The notes: generated by a model not told the origin, from the letters alone. A stretch of DNA of 13,277 bases from Candidatus Altimarinota bacterium (GCA_029934675.1 JAOZLT010000017.1:1-13277); one strand, 5' to 3'. Counted from the first letter of the stretch, positions 1 through 7,181 are shown. Numbers and translations: made by a program.

Positions 1-77
1 TAGCAAAAGCCATAAAGCAGGTTACCGGGGCTGATTACAAAATTAATTTTTTAATCTTTAATCTTCTAATCTTTTAA
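1..77. other. Spacer downstream of L15
   Basis: No gene can be supported here. In the direction of the operon it begins with an A+T stretch built from GATTAAA/GATTAGAA-like words. It then turns GC-richer, with an AGCC...GGCT inverted pair. In related operons secY follows L15, so its start is probably just outside the window. The one ATG visible near the edge (minus strand, reading M-A-F-A) is too short to judge. Confidence 0.5.
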
Positions 78-515
78 TTATAAAACTTTTCCGCCAGCTT
101 CTTCAACTTTCTTTTTAGCAGCAACAGACACTTTATGAACTTTAACATTAAGCTTTTTAGTAAGTTTTCCATTTCCCAAAAGCTTAACAGGATTATTTTT
201 GCGACAAATAATCTTCTTTTCAAGCAAAGTTAGCACATTTACCTCTTCTCCATCATCATAGCGATTAATATCAGACAAATTAATAATTTGAAATTCTACT
301 TTATTTGGATTCTTAAACCCTTTTAATTTAGGTAAACGCATTATCAAAGGAGTCTGTCCACCTTCAAAACCAGGTCGTACATTAGAACTTTTACGTTGCC
401 CTTGACCTTTACAGCCACGCCCGCAGTAAGTTCCACTCCCTGAGGAATTTCCACGCCCTACACGCCTCTTGGCTTTTGTAGAACCTAATTTAGATTTAAT
501 TGAATTGAGTTGCAT
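78..515 (-). CDS. rplO: 50S ribosomal protein L15
   Basis: Large-subunit protein that binds 23S rRNA during assembly of the 50S particle. The 145 aa length is usual for bacterial L15. The Gly/Arg-rich, extended N-terminal region is at residues 18-43 and contains GRGCKGQGQR. The conserved FEGGQTPLIMRLPKLKGF block is at residues 50-67. The globular C-terminal part (about 75-145) ends in an EEAGGKV motif typical of the family. C31 and C35 in the glycine-rich arm are a mild oddity. The gene starts 20 bp after the S5 stop, with no room for the L30 gene that lies between them in most bacteria. It is the last gene of the operon inside the window. The start gives the family-like MQLNSIKSK N-terminus. 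Confidence 0.97.
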   Translation of the reverse strand: MQLNSIKSKLGSTKAKRRVGRGNSSGSGTYCGRGCKGQGQRKSSNVRPGFEGGQTPLIMRLPKLKGFKNPNKVEFQIINLSDINRYDDGEEVNVLTLLEKKIICRKNNPVKLLGNGKLTKKLNVKVHKVSVAAKKKVEEAGGKVL

Positions 516-535
516 AAAATTATTGAGGTCAAAAT

Positions 536-1144
536 TTACTTAGTAACGGGGCTTTTGATATTTTTTTCATTTACTTTTTCAAATTTCGGTTTTGAAGTTT
601 CGAATTTATCTTTCCTTTTAGATACCTCCTCCTTTTTCTCCGGCTTACCCTGAATTTTCTTAGGATTCCTTGCAGGCCTTAGCTTCTGCAATGCCAATAT
701 TGATGCCTGAGCAGTAACTACTTTATTATTAGTTCCATGATTCTTGCTTAAAACATTCTTAATACCAGCTAAGCCTAATATTTTACGCAAAGACCCCCCT
801 GCAATAACACCTGTACCGGGAACAGCTGGCATAATAAAAAGTCTTGCTGCCTTATGCTTTATTTTTACCTCATGAGGTATCGAATCTGTATCGGTTATCG
901 ACACCTTAATAAGATTAACCTTTGCTTTAGCAACAGCTTTCTTAATACCATTAACAACTTCTGTAGCCTTACCTATCCCAACTCCAACACGCCCTTTACG
1001 ATCACCAATAGCTACTAAACAACGAAAGCGAAGACGTCTTCCACCTTTAACCACGCGAGTTACACGGTCAATTTGAAGTACTTCTTCATCAAACTCTTTA
1101 GGTTCTCTCTCTTGACGCCTATTTTTATTAAATTTCTTACCCAT
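536..1144 (-). CDS. rpsE: 30S ribosomal protein S5 with charged C-terminal tail
   Basis: Small-subunit protein at the mRNA entry side; in known bacteria it works with S4 and S12 in decoding accuracy. The N-terminal double-stranded-RNA-binding-like domain spans about residues 20-85, with VVKGGRRLRFRCLVAIGD and GRVGVGIGKA. The C-terminal domain spans about 90-160, with PAVPGTGVIAGG and NVLSKNHGTNN. At 202 aa it exceeds the roughly 165 aa usual length. The excess is a Lys/Glu/Ser-rich tail from about residue 160 (KPEKKEEVSKRKDK), probably disordered. It lies 113 bp downstream of L18, and that gap contains a GC-rich hairpin element (1221-1250). The ATG has no Shine-Dalgarno motif. Confidence 0.97.
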   Translation of the reverse strand: MGKKFNKNRRQEREPKEFDEEVLQIDRVTRVVKGGRRLRFRCLVAIGDRKGRVGVGIGKATEVVNGIKKAVAKAKVNLIKVSITDTDSIPHEVKIKHKAARLFIMPAVPGTGVIAGGSLRKILGLAGIKNVLSKNHGTNNKVVTAQASILALQKLRPARNPKKIQGKPEKKEEVSKRKDKFETSKPKFEKVNEKNIKSPVTK

Positions 1145-1220
1145 ATTATTATTGAAAATTTAAATGAAAATTGTTATAAATCCGCCTTTGACGGGATAAA
1201 TGATAAATTTGAAACTAAAT

Positions 1221-1250
1221 TCAGCCTGCCCCGCAATATGCGTGGGAAAT
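1221..1250 (+). repeat. Dispersed GC-rich hairpin element, copy 1
   Basis: This 30-bp GC-rich island in an AT-rich spacer starts TCAGCCTGCCCCGC and ends GCGTGGGAAAT. It can fold as CCC-CGC, loop AATAT, GCG-(T)-GGG, with one bulged T. It differs from the copy at 11505-11534 only at two positions, both in the loop. It lies inside the operon between L18 and S5 and so should be transcribed. No T-run follows on either strand, so it is not a standard intrinsic terminator. Confidence 0.8.
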
Positions 1251-1257
1251 ATAAAAT

Positions 1258-1602
1258 CTAAAATTGCAAACCTCCTTCTCTTGCGCCTTCAGCTAAAGCT
1301 TTAACTCGACCATGATAAAGATAACCACCACGATCAAAAACGCATGTAGATATCTTTTTTCCCTTTGCTAACTTCGCAAGCTCAAGACCCACCTCTCTAG
1401 AACTTTCAATCCCCTTACTTTTTTTCATCTTCATAGATGAAAATGATACAAGTACTTCTCCTTTCGTATCATCAACCAACTGCGCATAAATAGCTGAATT
1501 ACTACGAGAAACTGACAAACGAGGTTTTTTTAAAGTGCCCTGAATCTTTGTCCGAATTTTATTATGTCGTCTCTTGCGATGTTGTTCTTTTTGTAATAGC
1601 AT
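1258..1602 (-). CDS. rplR: 50S ribosomal protein L18
   Basis: Large-subunit protein of the central protuberance; it binds 5S rRNA together with L5. It is 114 aa, within the usual 110-120. The basic N-terminal arm (residues 1-30) is rich in Arg/Lys. The core carries KKPRLSVSRSNSAIYAQ at about 26-42. The C-terminus has the family signature VFDRGGYLYHGRVKALAEG (88-106), ending EGGLQF. The gene sits 20 bp after L6 and 113 bp before S5 in the spc-type order. The start gives a normal-length N-terminus, and the A/T-only upstream sequence has no ribosome-binding motif. Confidence 0.97.
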   Translation of the reverse strand: MLLQKEQHRKRRHNKIRTKIQGTLKKPRLSVSRSNSAIYAQLVDDTKGEVLVSFSSMKMKKSKGIESSREVGLELAKLAKGKKISTCVFDRGGYLYHGRVKALAEGAREGGLQF

Positions 1603-1622
1603 TAAATTTAAATAATTAATAA

Positions 1623-2174
1623 TTATGCGGATTTAGCAGCAGCTTTCCCAGCTTTTCTATGTACATATTCATCAGAATAACGAATTCCCTTCCCTTTATA
1701 CGGCTCAGGCGGTCGAAATTTACGTATATTCGCCGCAGCTTCGCCAACTGCTTGTTTGTTAATTCCTGATACGATAACCACATTCTTTTCCTTCTTATCC
1801 ATTTCTATATTAACTCCTTCCGGAGCAGTGTACTCGATTGGATGAGAATAGCCAAGATGTAGAGTAATTTTTGATCCACTAGCTTGAGCCCTGTAACCCA
1901 CACCAATAATCTGTAGTCTCTTTTCAAAACCTTTAGACACACCAATAACCATGTTATTTATAAGAGCACGTGTCAGACCATGTACAGCACGTGATTCTTT
2001 ATCATCTTTTTTTCTATTTACCAGAATATTTCCTTCTTCTAAAGTTACTTCGACTAAAGGTAAAAATGCGTATTCCAGCTCACCTTTTGTGCCTTTTACC
2101 TTAACATTACCATCTGTAATAGTTATATCTACTCCATCAGGAACTGCAATAGGTTGTTTTCCAATTCGGGACAT
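1623..2174 (-). CDS. rplF: 50S ribosomal protein L6
   Basis: Large-subunit protein near the sarcin-ricin loop and the factor-binding site. At 183 aa it is close to the usual 176-180. It opens with the characteristic MSRIGKQPIAVPDGV and has two repeated alpha/beta domains, about 8-82 and 83-170. Domain 2 carries GVGYRAQ near 91-97. The conserved C-terminal signature PEPYKGKGIRY is at 156-166, followed by the basic tail VHRKAGKAAAKSA. It lies between S8 (27 bp gap) and L18 (20 bp gap). No unusual residues were noticed. Confidence 0.97.
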   Translation of the reverse strand: MSRIGKQPIAVPDGVDITITDGNVKVKGTKGELEYAFLPLVEVTLEEGNILVNRKKDDKESRAVHGLTRALINNMVIGVSKGFEKRLQIIGVGYRAQASGSKITLHLGYSHPIEYTAPEGVNIEMDKKEKNVVIVSGINKQAVGEAAANIRKFRPPEPYKGKGIRYSDEYVHRKAGKAAAKSA

Positions 2175-2201
2175 TTAATTAAAACTTAAAAATTATTATT
2201 A

Positions 2202-2588
2202 TTACCAAAGTTCACAAACATACTCACCTCCCATACCTGCCTTAAAAGCCTCATCACCAGTCATAACACCTTGAGAGGTAGATAAAATAGAAATACCATA
2301 ACCATGAAGGACTGGTCTTATATCTTCCTTTTTTATATAAATCCTCTGTCCAGGCTTACTGATTCTTTTTAAATTCAATTCATTTAAATCAGAATTAAAT
2401 TTAACCTCTATTTCATTAAATGACTTGCTGTTTTTTACAACTTTAAAATCATTTACAAAATTATGCTTTTTCATTACTTCTAGCAAAGCAATCTTATGCT
2501 TAGAATAAGGGATAACAGTATTTTTCTGATTTGCCCTTACAGCATTTCTTATACGCGTTAGTAAATCAGCAATCGGATCAGTATTCAT
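2202..2588 (-). CDS. rpsH: 30S ribosomal protein S8
   Basis: Primary 16S rRNA-binding protein of the central domain. In E. coli it is also the autoregulator of the spc operon. At 128 aa it is of normal size. It begins MNTDPIADLLTRIRNA, the standard N-terminal helix. The C-terminal signature contains GISILSTSQGVMTGDEA and ends GGEYVCELW (about 97-128). The spacer behind its start, toward S14, is 112 bp long and carries tandem repeats. That makes S8-S14 one of the widest joints of the operon. No S8-target-like structure was identified by eye in the neighbouring spacers. Confidence 0.97.
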   Translation of the reverse strand: MNTDPIADLLTRIRNAVRANQKNTVIPYSKHKIALLEVMKKHNFVNDFKVVKNSKSFNEIEVKFNSDLNELNLKRISKPGQRIYIKKEDIRPVLHGYGISILSTSQGVMTGDEAFKAGMGGEYVCELW

Positions 2589-2700
2589 AAAATGAAAATT
2601 GAAAATTTAAAATTAATTTGAGGAATAAAAAGTAATTGAGTATTTAAGTATTAAGTATTGGGAATTGAGTATTGGGAATTGGGAATTGGGTATTAATACA
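2589..2700. repeat. Tandem-repeat spacer between S14 and S8
   Basis: Non-coding spacer of 112 bp. At 2655-2682 two adjacent 14-nt units (GTATTGGGAATTGA and GTATTGGGAATTGG) differ by one base. They are flanked by degenerate versions (AGTATT, GAATTGGGTATT) covering about 2634-2695. It lies within a co-transcribed operon and has no coding potential. Confidence 0.75.
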
Positions 2701-2925
2701 TTACCAGCTTGATTTCTTAACTCCAGGAATTTCACCTTCAGATGCAAGTTCACGGAAACAAATACGACATATCTGAAAATATCTCAAGTACCCCCTAGAT
2801 CGACCACACAATTTGCACCTATTATATGTACGTACCCATTTATCAGGCTTCTTACCATTAGCCAAAGCTTGCTTAAGCTTTTTCTGCCTTCTCTCTGCTT
2901 TAACAATTAATGCTTTTCGAGCCAT
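2701..2925 (-). CDS. rpsN: 30S ribosomal protein S14, zinc-binding type
   Basis: Small-subunit head protein. Four cysteines, C37, C40, C53 and C56 ([20 protein letters not shown]), form the zinc-binding knuckle that defines the short, zinc-dependent S14 form. It ends with the family signature [16 protein letters not shown]. At 74 aa it is about 13 residues longer than the usual 61-aa zinc form. The extra length is a basic, helical-looking N-terminal segment at about residues 10-30. It is flanked by unusually long spacers on both sides, 98 bp toward L5 and 112 bp toward S8. The start yields MARKALIVK, matching the family. Confidence 0.96.
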   Translation of the reverse strand: MARKALIVKAERRQKKLKQALANGKKPDKWVRTYNRCKLCGRSRGYLRYFQICRICFRELASEGEIPGVKKSSW

Positions 2926-2972
2926 AACATTTTGATTAAAAGATTGAAAATTAGAAGATTAAAAAATTGATT

Positions 2973-3003
2973 TTATAATAGTGAGCAAAGCGAACGTTTA
3001 TAA
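2973..3003. repeat. Imperfect palindrome in the L5-S14 spacer
   Basis: Two 14-nt arms (TTATAATAGTGAGC and GCGAACGTTTATAA) around an AAA centre pair at 10 of 14 positions. The short GC-rich centre stands out in an otherwise A/T-only spacer. Function is unknown. There is no T-run suited to a terminator. Confidence 0.5.
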
Positions 3004-3023
3004 TCTTGTAATTTTGTAATAAA

Positions 3024-3566
3024 TTAAAGTTCTTTCTTAAATGGAAAACCAATTTTCTTCAACAAAGCTATTCCCCCTTCATTATTCTCAGCCGAAGTTA
3101 TTATTGTCACCTGAATACCATGAACATTGGTAACATCATCAGGATTAATTTCAGGAAATACCAAAGCCTCCTTAAAACCAATACTATAATTACCATTTCC
3201 ATCAAATGATTTAATAGAAAGCCCTCGGAAATCACGTACACGTGGAATAACAATATTAACTAAGCGCTCAATTAAATCATAAGCTCGCCTTCCACGAAGA
3301 GTTACTACAATCCCAACAGGCATTCCTTTACGTAATTTAAAATTAGAAACAGCAATCTTAGCTTTAGTAATAATTGGCTTCTGTCCTGTTATTTTAGAAA
3401 CATTATCAATTACTTCCGAAAAATCTTTAGTATTTTTACCTAAAGTACCTATTCCTACATTAATTTTTACCTTCGTAATTCGAGGTACGGACAATACGCT
3501 TTTTAAACCCAATTCTTTCTTTAGGGCAGGAACTATCTCTGATTTCATCTGTTCGTATAATGACAT
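3024..3566 (-). CDS. rplE: 50S ribosomal protein L5
   Basis: Binds 5S rRNA and helix 84 of 23S rRNA in the central protuberance, and contacts the P-site tRNA. At 180 aa it matches the family norm (about 179). Landmarks are the N-terminal VPRITKVKINVGIG (27-40), TGQKPIITKAKIAVSNFKLR (59-78) and KGMPVGIVVTLRGRRAYDL. The C-terminal part has FPEINPDDV and ends KKIGFPFKK. It is placed between L24 and S14, as in spc operons. The flanking spacers are long (104 bp upstream, 98 bp downstream) and A/T-rich with inverted repeats. Confidence 0.97.
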   Translation of the reverse strand: MSLYEQMKSEIVPALKKELGLKSVLSVPRITKVKINVGIGTLGKNTKDFSEVIDNVSKITGQKPIITKAKIAVSNFKLRKGMPVGIVVTLRGRRAYDLIERLVNIVIPRVRDFRGLSIKSFDGNGNYSIGFKEALVFPEINPDDVTNVHGIQVTIITSAENNEGGIALLKKIGFPFKKEL

Positions 3567-3592
3567 TATAATTATTTAAGATTTAACATTTC

Positions 3593-3646
3593 TGATTTGT
3601 GAATCAAATGTATAATTTATAAATTTTTAATTGCAATCACAAATCA
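3593..3646. repeat. Inverted repeat in the L24-L5 spacer
   Basis: TGATTTGTGA (3593-3602) is exactly complementary to TCACAAATCA (3637-3646), separated by 34 nt. The surrounding spacer reiterates related words (AATCACAAATCAAAAATCATAA). It could form a hairpin in the L24-L5 mRNA, but such AT-rich pairing may also arise from the repetitive spacer composition. Confidence 0.45.
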
Positions 3647-3670
3647 AAAATCATAAATCACGAATTAAAA

Positions 3671-4012
3671 TTATTTCTTCTTTTTCTCAGTTTTTGACAC
3701 AGCTTGCTCAACAGATTCATTGCATTTAGAACAAACACGGAATTTTTTACCTGATTTAGGTATACTATATCCAACTCGAACTGCTTTGTTGCAATTTGGA
3801 CATACTAACATTACTTTTGAGACATCAAACGGTGCTTCATATTTCACACGCTGCCCAGCATTAGTAGTAGTCTTTTTAATATGTTTAGTGCGTATATTAA
3901 CTTTCTCTACAGTAATTCGATCTGTCTTCTTATAAGTTCTCATTACTGTTCCAACCTTCCCCTTATATTTACCAGCACTTACCAATACTTTGTCTTTAGC
4001 TTTAATCTTCAT
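3671..4012 (-). CDS. rplX: 50S ribosomal protein L24 with zinc-ribbon motif
   Basis: Early assembly protein of the 50S subunit, near the tunnel exit. The N-terminal KOW motif is at residues 3-30 (KAKDKVLVSAGKYKGKVGTV). A CxxC pair at C71/C74 (CPNC) and a second at C94/C97 (CSKC) form a likely zinc ribbon, which is common in many non-proteobacterial L24 proteins. Length is 113 aa, with a Lys-rich end (KTEKKKK). It is preceded by L14 (28 bp) and followed by L5 after a 104-bp spacer. The ATG gives the standard MKIKAKDKV N-terminus, and no Shine-Dalgarno is visible. Confidence 0.97.
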   Translation of the reverse strand: MKIKAKDKVLVSAGKYKGKVGTVMRTYKKTDRITVEKVNIRTKHIKKTTTNAGQRVKYEAPFDVSKVMLVCPNCNKAVRVGYSIPKSGKKFRVCSKCNESVEQAVSKTEKKKK

Positions 4013-4040
4013 AATTTATAATCTTGTAATCTTGTAATAG

Positions 4041-4409
4041 TTATAGGACTTCCGGAGCTAATGATATAATCTTTTGATAACCTTTCTGTCTTAACTCTCG
4101 AGCTATTGGCCCAAACACACGAGTCCCTTTAGGCAATCCCTCTGGAGTAACAATAATGCATGAATTTTCACTAAAACGAAGATATGAACCATCAGAACGA
4201 CGAATTGATTTAGTTGTCCTTACAACAACAGCTCGCTCTACTGAATGATTTTTTACTATACCCTTCGGAGAAGCAGCTTTTACGGCTACTACAATTACAT
4301 CCCCTATTCGTGCATAACGTCTCTTAGATCCTCCCAGCACCTTAACACACATAACTTTCTTTGCTCCGGTATTGTCTGCGACATTTAATATTGTCTGAGG
4401 TTGTATCAT
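4041..4409 (-). CDS. rplN: 50S ribosomal protein L14
   Basis: Large-subunit protein at the intersubunit bridge with 16S helix 44; it is also the docking site of the silencing factor RsfS in other bacteria. At 122 aa it is exactly the usual length. It opens [20 protein letters not shown] and has the beta-barrel core with [15 protein letters not shown]. The signature region ends in [27 protein letters not shown] residues (about 100-122). It lies 50 bp after S17 and 28 bp before L24. No deviations were seen. Confidence 0.98.
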   Translation of the reverse strand: MIQPQTILNVADNTGAKKVMCVKVLGGSKRRYARIGDVIVVAVKAASPKGIVKNHSVERAVVVRTTKSIRRSDGSYLRFSENSCIIVTPEGLPKGTRVFGPIARELRQKGYQKIISLAPEVL

Positions 4410-4459
4410 CTCTTGAGTAAAATTATTATTAAACTATTGTATTATTTTGCCTGCTCCGC

Positions 4460-4702
4460 TTAATCAGTAATAGCTTCGCCATCAACGACTTTCCATCTCT
4501 TCAGTTTACTGGTAGGTTTTGTTTCAGAGATAGTAACTTCATCACCAATATTGAACTTTGTACTATCATCACAATGCGCATAAAACTTTTTGGATACTTG
4601 ATAACGTTTCTTATACTTTGGATGACGCTTGTAAGCAGTAACCATTACTACTATGGTCTTTTCCATTTTATTACTTGTGATAACTCCTGTTTTAGTTCGC
4701 AT
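4460..4702 (-). CDS. rpsQ: 30S ribosomal protein S17
   Basis: Primary 16S rRNA-binding OB-fold protein of the 5' domain. It is 80 aa, similar to the usual 80-90. The core reads KTGVITSNKMEKTIVVMV, then HPKYKKRYQVSKKFYAHC and the signature DEVTISETKPTSKLKRWKVV (about 54-73). It begins 11 bp after L29 and is followed by L14 after 50 bp. The start at MRTKTGV is consistent with the family. Confidence 0.97.
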   Translation of the reverse strand: MRTKTGVITSNKMEKTIVVMVTAYKRHPKYKKRYQVSKKFYAHCDDSTKFNIGDEVTISETKPTSKLKRWKVVDGEAITD

Positions 4703-4713
4703 AAATTTATAAT

Positions 4714-5058
4714 TTAAGATTTAGTATTCTCTCCAGATTTACCTTTAATTTCTTCTTCTTTATCAGACGAAATCTCAACAGAATCTGAAACTTTCTCTCC
4801 TTTTTTCTTATCAACTTTGAGTTTTACCTGTCCGCCGTGGGGAGAGTTCTGAACTTTAGATTTTTCATCATTTTTCACCTCTTTCATCACTGTCATTATT
4901 TGAGCTACGTAATGTTTTGCTTTCAAAGCTTTACTACTATCCTTCTCATGCTTAGTTTTTACATGAATATGAATTTTTAAATTCTCCTTACGAGATCTCT
5001 CCAACTCTTGCATTAGTTCTTTCTTTGTTGATGATCTTAATTCTTGAACTGATAACAT
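4714..5058 (-). CDS. rpmC: 50S ribosomal protein L29 with long C-terminal tail
   Basis: Small helical protein at the tunnel exit, part of the docking site for trigger factor and SRP in known bacteria. The recognisable L29 part is residues 1-65: MLSVQELRSSTKKELMQELE, then a second helix ending HYVAQIMTVMKE. The family is usually 60-75 aa. This protein is 114 aa, and the excess (about 66-114) is a Lys/Glu/Ser/Gly-rich low-complexity tail, probably disordered. The helix-loop region (IHIHVKTKHEKDSS) departs from the common LRFQ-type motif, so identification rests partly on its place between L16 and S17. Confidence 0.9.
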   Translation of the reverse strand: MLSVQELRSSTKKELMQELERSRKENLKIHIHVKTKHEKDSSKALKAKHYVAQIMTVMKEVKNDEKSKVQNSPHGGQVKLKVDKKKGEKVSDSVEISSDKEEEIKGKSGENTKS

Positions 5059-5072
5059 ATTGATAAATTTAT

Positions 5073-5130
5073 TATTTACTATTTTCTAATTGCTATTTTT
5101 TAAACCAAATAGTAAATAGAAAATAGTAAT
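5073..5130. repeat. Inverted repeat in the L16-L29 spacer
   Basis: TTACTATTTTCTA (5076-5088) is the exact reverse complement of TAGAAAATAGTAA (5117-5129). In an alternative register, 5073-5084 pairs with 5107-5118 (12 of 12). The 78-bp spacer thus offers two competing A/T hairpins. It has no GC stem or T-run of terminator type and lies within the operon. Confidence 0.5.
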
Positions 5131-5136
5131 TAGTAA

Positions 5137-5553
5137 TTAAGTGTGTCGCAATACAAATTTCGTCTTGATGGGTAATTTTGAATCAGCCAAACGAAAAGCT
5201 TCTCTGGCAATATCCTCAGGAACCCCATCCATTTCAAACAAAATACGCCCTGGCTTTACTAATGAAACAAAAAACTCCACACTACCCTTTCCAGACCCCA
5301 TAGGCACCTCAGCTGGCTTACGAGTAATTGGTGTATGAGGAAAAATTCTAATCCATATCTTACCTCCTCGTTTTACATAACGAGTCATTGCACGACGAGC
5401 TGCCTCAATTTGCCGAGAAGTCAGTTCGCCAGTCGTCTGTGCCTTAAGCCCAAATGATCCAAAACTTACATTATTACCAACATTAGATTTGCCAGCAAAT
5501 TTTCCTCTGCCTCTATGGACCTTCCTATACTTTTGTTTCTTTGGCTGTAACAT
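5137..5553 (-). CDS. rplP: 50S ribosomal protein L16
   Basis: Large-subunit protein at the A-site tRNA elbow, needed for late 50S assembly. At 138 aa it is the family length. Landmarks are [46 protein letters not shown], and [25 protein letters not shown] in the middle (split here only by eye; about residues 66-90). The [11 protein letters not shown] strand comes near the C-terminus. It lies between S3 (74 bp) and L29 (78 bp). All conserved blocks are intact. Confidence 0.98.
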   Translation of the reverse strand: MLQPKKQKYRKVHRGRGKFAGKSNVGNNVSFGSFGLKAQTTGELTSRQIEAARRAMTRYVKRGGKIWIRIFPHTPITRKPAEVPMGSGKGSVEFFVSLVKPGRILFEMDGVPEDIAREAFRLADSKLPIKTKFVLRHT

Positions 5554-5627
5554 AATTGATTATTTAGCATTTAATAACTACTATTTGATATGAAATTATT
5601 GAATAAATATTAATTATTAAATTAAAA

Positions 5628-6314
5628 TTAACTTTCTTCCTTATGGTTTTGCTTAACATTCTGTTTCTGCTTAATAGCTTTCTCCTTTTTAAACACCATA
5701 CCCTTGTAAACCCACACCTTAATACCAATCACACCATAAGTAGTATTAGCTACGATTTTAGCAAAATCGATATCCGCTCTTAATGTATGCAATGGAATAT
5801 TACCTTCCTTAAAATATTCATTACGAGCAATTTCTACACCATTCAATCTTCCTGCAATCTGGACTTTCGCACCTTTAGCTCCTGCTTCAATCGCCTTCTG
5901 CAAACCAATTTTAACTGCTCTTCTATACGCGATTCTTCTCTCAATCTGAGATGCAATCATTTCACCAATCAACTGAGCACTTAAATCAGGATCCGCTACC
6001 TCATGAATATTAACTGCAATATTCTGATGAAATTTTCGTCTTAAGAAATCCTTCAAATCTTCTATCATCACACCTTGACGCCCAATAATCAAACCCGGCT
6101 TAGCCGCATAAACATTTACAGTTACTTTCTGAGCAGAACGTTCAATTTCAATTTTAGTAACTGCTGCATTTTTAAGTCTTTCACGAATCACCTTTTTAAG
6201 CTCGAGATCTGCATGAAATAATTTTGCAAAATCACGCTGAGTAGCAAACCACTTAGAATCCCAAGTGTTAATAATGCCGAGCCGTAGACTTTTTGGATTT
6301 ACCTTCTGTCCCAT
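5628..6314 (-). CDS. rpsC: 30S ribosomal protein S3
   Basis: Small-subunit protein lining the mRNA entry channel; with S4 and S5 it contributes to mRNA unwinding in E. coli. The N-terminal MGQKVNPKSLRLGI is diagnostic. The type II KH domain spans about 40-105, with the GxxG loop G78-R-Q-G81 (PGLIIGRQGVMIE). The C-terminal domain is at about 110-205, with GAKVQIAGRLNGVEIAR and VWVYKG near the end. At 228 aa it is usual, with a short basic Gln/Asn/Lys tail from about 206. It is preceded by L22 (23 bp) and followed by L16 (74 bp). Confidence 0.98.
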   Translation of the reverse strand: MGQKVNPKSLRLGIINTWDSKWFATQRDFAKLFHADLELKKVIRERLKNAAVTKIEIERSAQKVTVNVYAAKPGLIIGRQGVMIEDLKDFLRRKFHQNIAVNIHEVADPDLSAQLIGEMIASQIERRIAYRRAVKIGLQKAIEAGAKGAKVQIAGRLNGVEIARNEYFKEGNIPLHTLRADIDFAKIVANTTYGVIGIKVWVYKGMVFKKEKAIKQKQNVKQNHKEES

Positions 6315-6337
6315 GAGCTTGAGTTAAAATTAAATAA

Positions 6338-6823
6338 TTATTTTTTATCAGACTTATCTGTCTTCTTATCAATTGTTTTAGTTATTTCCTTGCCTACCTT
6401 TACTTCCTTAGATTCATCTTTAATATCTTTCTTTGCAGAATCTTCCTTCTTAATACCTTTTTTCGTGTCATCAACATCCTCTACATCTTCTTCTCCCTCA
6501 TCCAAACCAACCTCTACAGTAATATGAGATGTGCGTTTAGCAATTGGATGAACACGACCACGAGATATAGGAATTGACCTTTTATAAGTAGGTCCTTTTG
6601 TTACCAATATCTTTGTAATAACCAAATCCTCAAATGGCTGTTTAAAATTATTTTTAGCATTTGAAGCAGCAGAATATAAAACTTTATATATTATCTTAGC
6701 TCCTTTTTTAGGAGTAAATTTCAAAATATTCAATGCATCCTGTACATTTTTCTTACGTACCATTCCAGCAATTAAATTTGCTTTCTTGGGCGATATCCTA
6801 GTTTTTCTTAGTATTGCTTTCAT
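6338..6823 (-). CDS. rplV: 50S ribosomal protein L22 with acidic/lysine-rich tail
   Basis: Large-subunit protein whose beta-hairpin reaches into the exit tunnel. The core occupies residues 1-107: helix region RISPKKANLIAGMVR, then KGAKIIYKVLYSAASNAKNN, and the hairpin KGPTYKRSIPISRGRVHPIA (76-95, up to the tip), ending HITVEVG. Usual L22 is about 110 aa. This one has 54 further residues, first acidic (EGEEDVEDVDD) and then a Lys/Asp/Glu mixture ending DKKTDKSDKK, probably disordered. It lies 15 bp after S19. Such tails also occur on S5 and L29 in this operon. Confidence 0.97.
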   Translation of the reverse strand: MKAILRKTRISPKKANLIAGMVRKKNVQDALNILKFTPKKGAKIIYKVLYSAASNAKNNFKQPFEDLVITKILVTKGPTYKRSIPISRGRVHPIAKRTSHITVEVGLDEGEEDVEDVDDTKKGIKKEDSAKKDIKDESKEVKVGKEITKTIDKKTDKSDKK

Positions 6824-6838
6824 GAAAATTGAAAATTG

Positions 6839-7117
6839 TTAAGCTTGAGATTTGGCCATTTTACCACCATGAGTTTTAAACTTACGAGTAGGAGCAAACT
6901 CACCTAACTTATGTCCTACCATATTCTCGGTTACAAATACTGAAATATGAGTTTTACCATTATGGACTCCGAATGTCTGCCCAACAAATTCAGGAGATAT
7001 AGCACTATTACGAGCCCATGTTCTGATTACCTTCTGCTGACCTGAAGCTTCCATCGTCTGCACCTTCTTAAGCAATTTAGGATCAACGTATATTCCTTTT
7101 TTTAGACTTCGAGACAT
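6839..7117 (-). CDS. rpsS: 30S ribosomal protein S19
   Basis: Head protein of the small subunit, in complex with S13 and contacting the A-site tRNA. At 92 aa it matches the family. It begins [19 protein letters not shown]. The signature is [20 protein letters not shown] at 51-70, followed by [15 protein letters not shown]. It lies between L2 (64-bp spacer with the doubled word CAGAAATCTGAAAT at about 7148-7175) and L22 (15 bp). Confidence 0.98.
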   Translation of the reverse strand: MSRSLKKGIYVDPKLLKKVQTMEASGQQKVIRTWARNSAISPEFVGQTFGVHNGKTHISVFVTENMVGHKLGEFAPTRKFKTHGGKMAKSQA

Positions 7118-7181
7118 AAAATGTAAAATGTAAAATATAAAATTGAATCAGAAATCTGAAATCAGAAATCTGAAATGAATA

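Noticed and set aside
1073..1261. Plus-strand open frame across the S5 start and the L18-S5 spacer
   Set aside because: It overlaps the conserved S5 N-terminus in antisense and reads through the dispersed hairpin element. Composition is that of spacer DNA.
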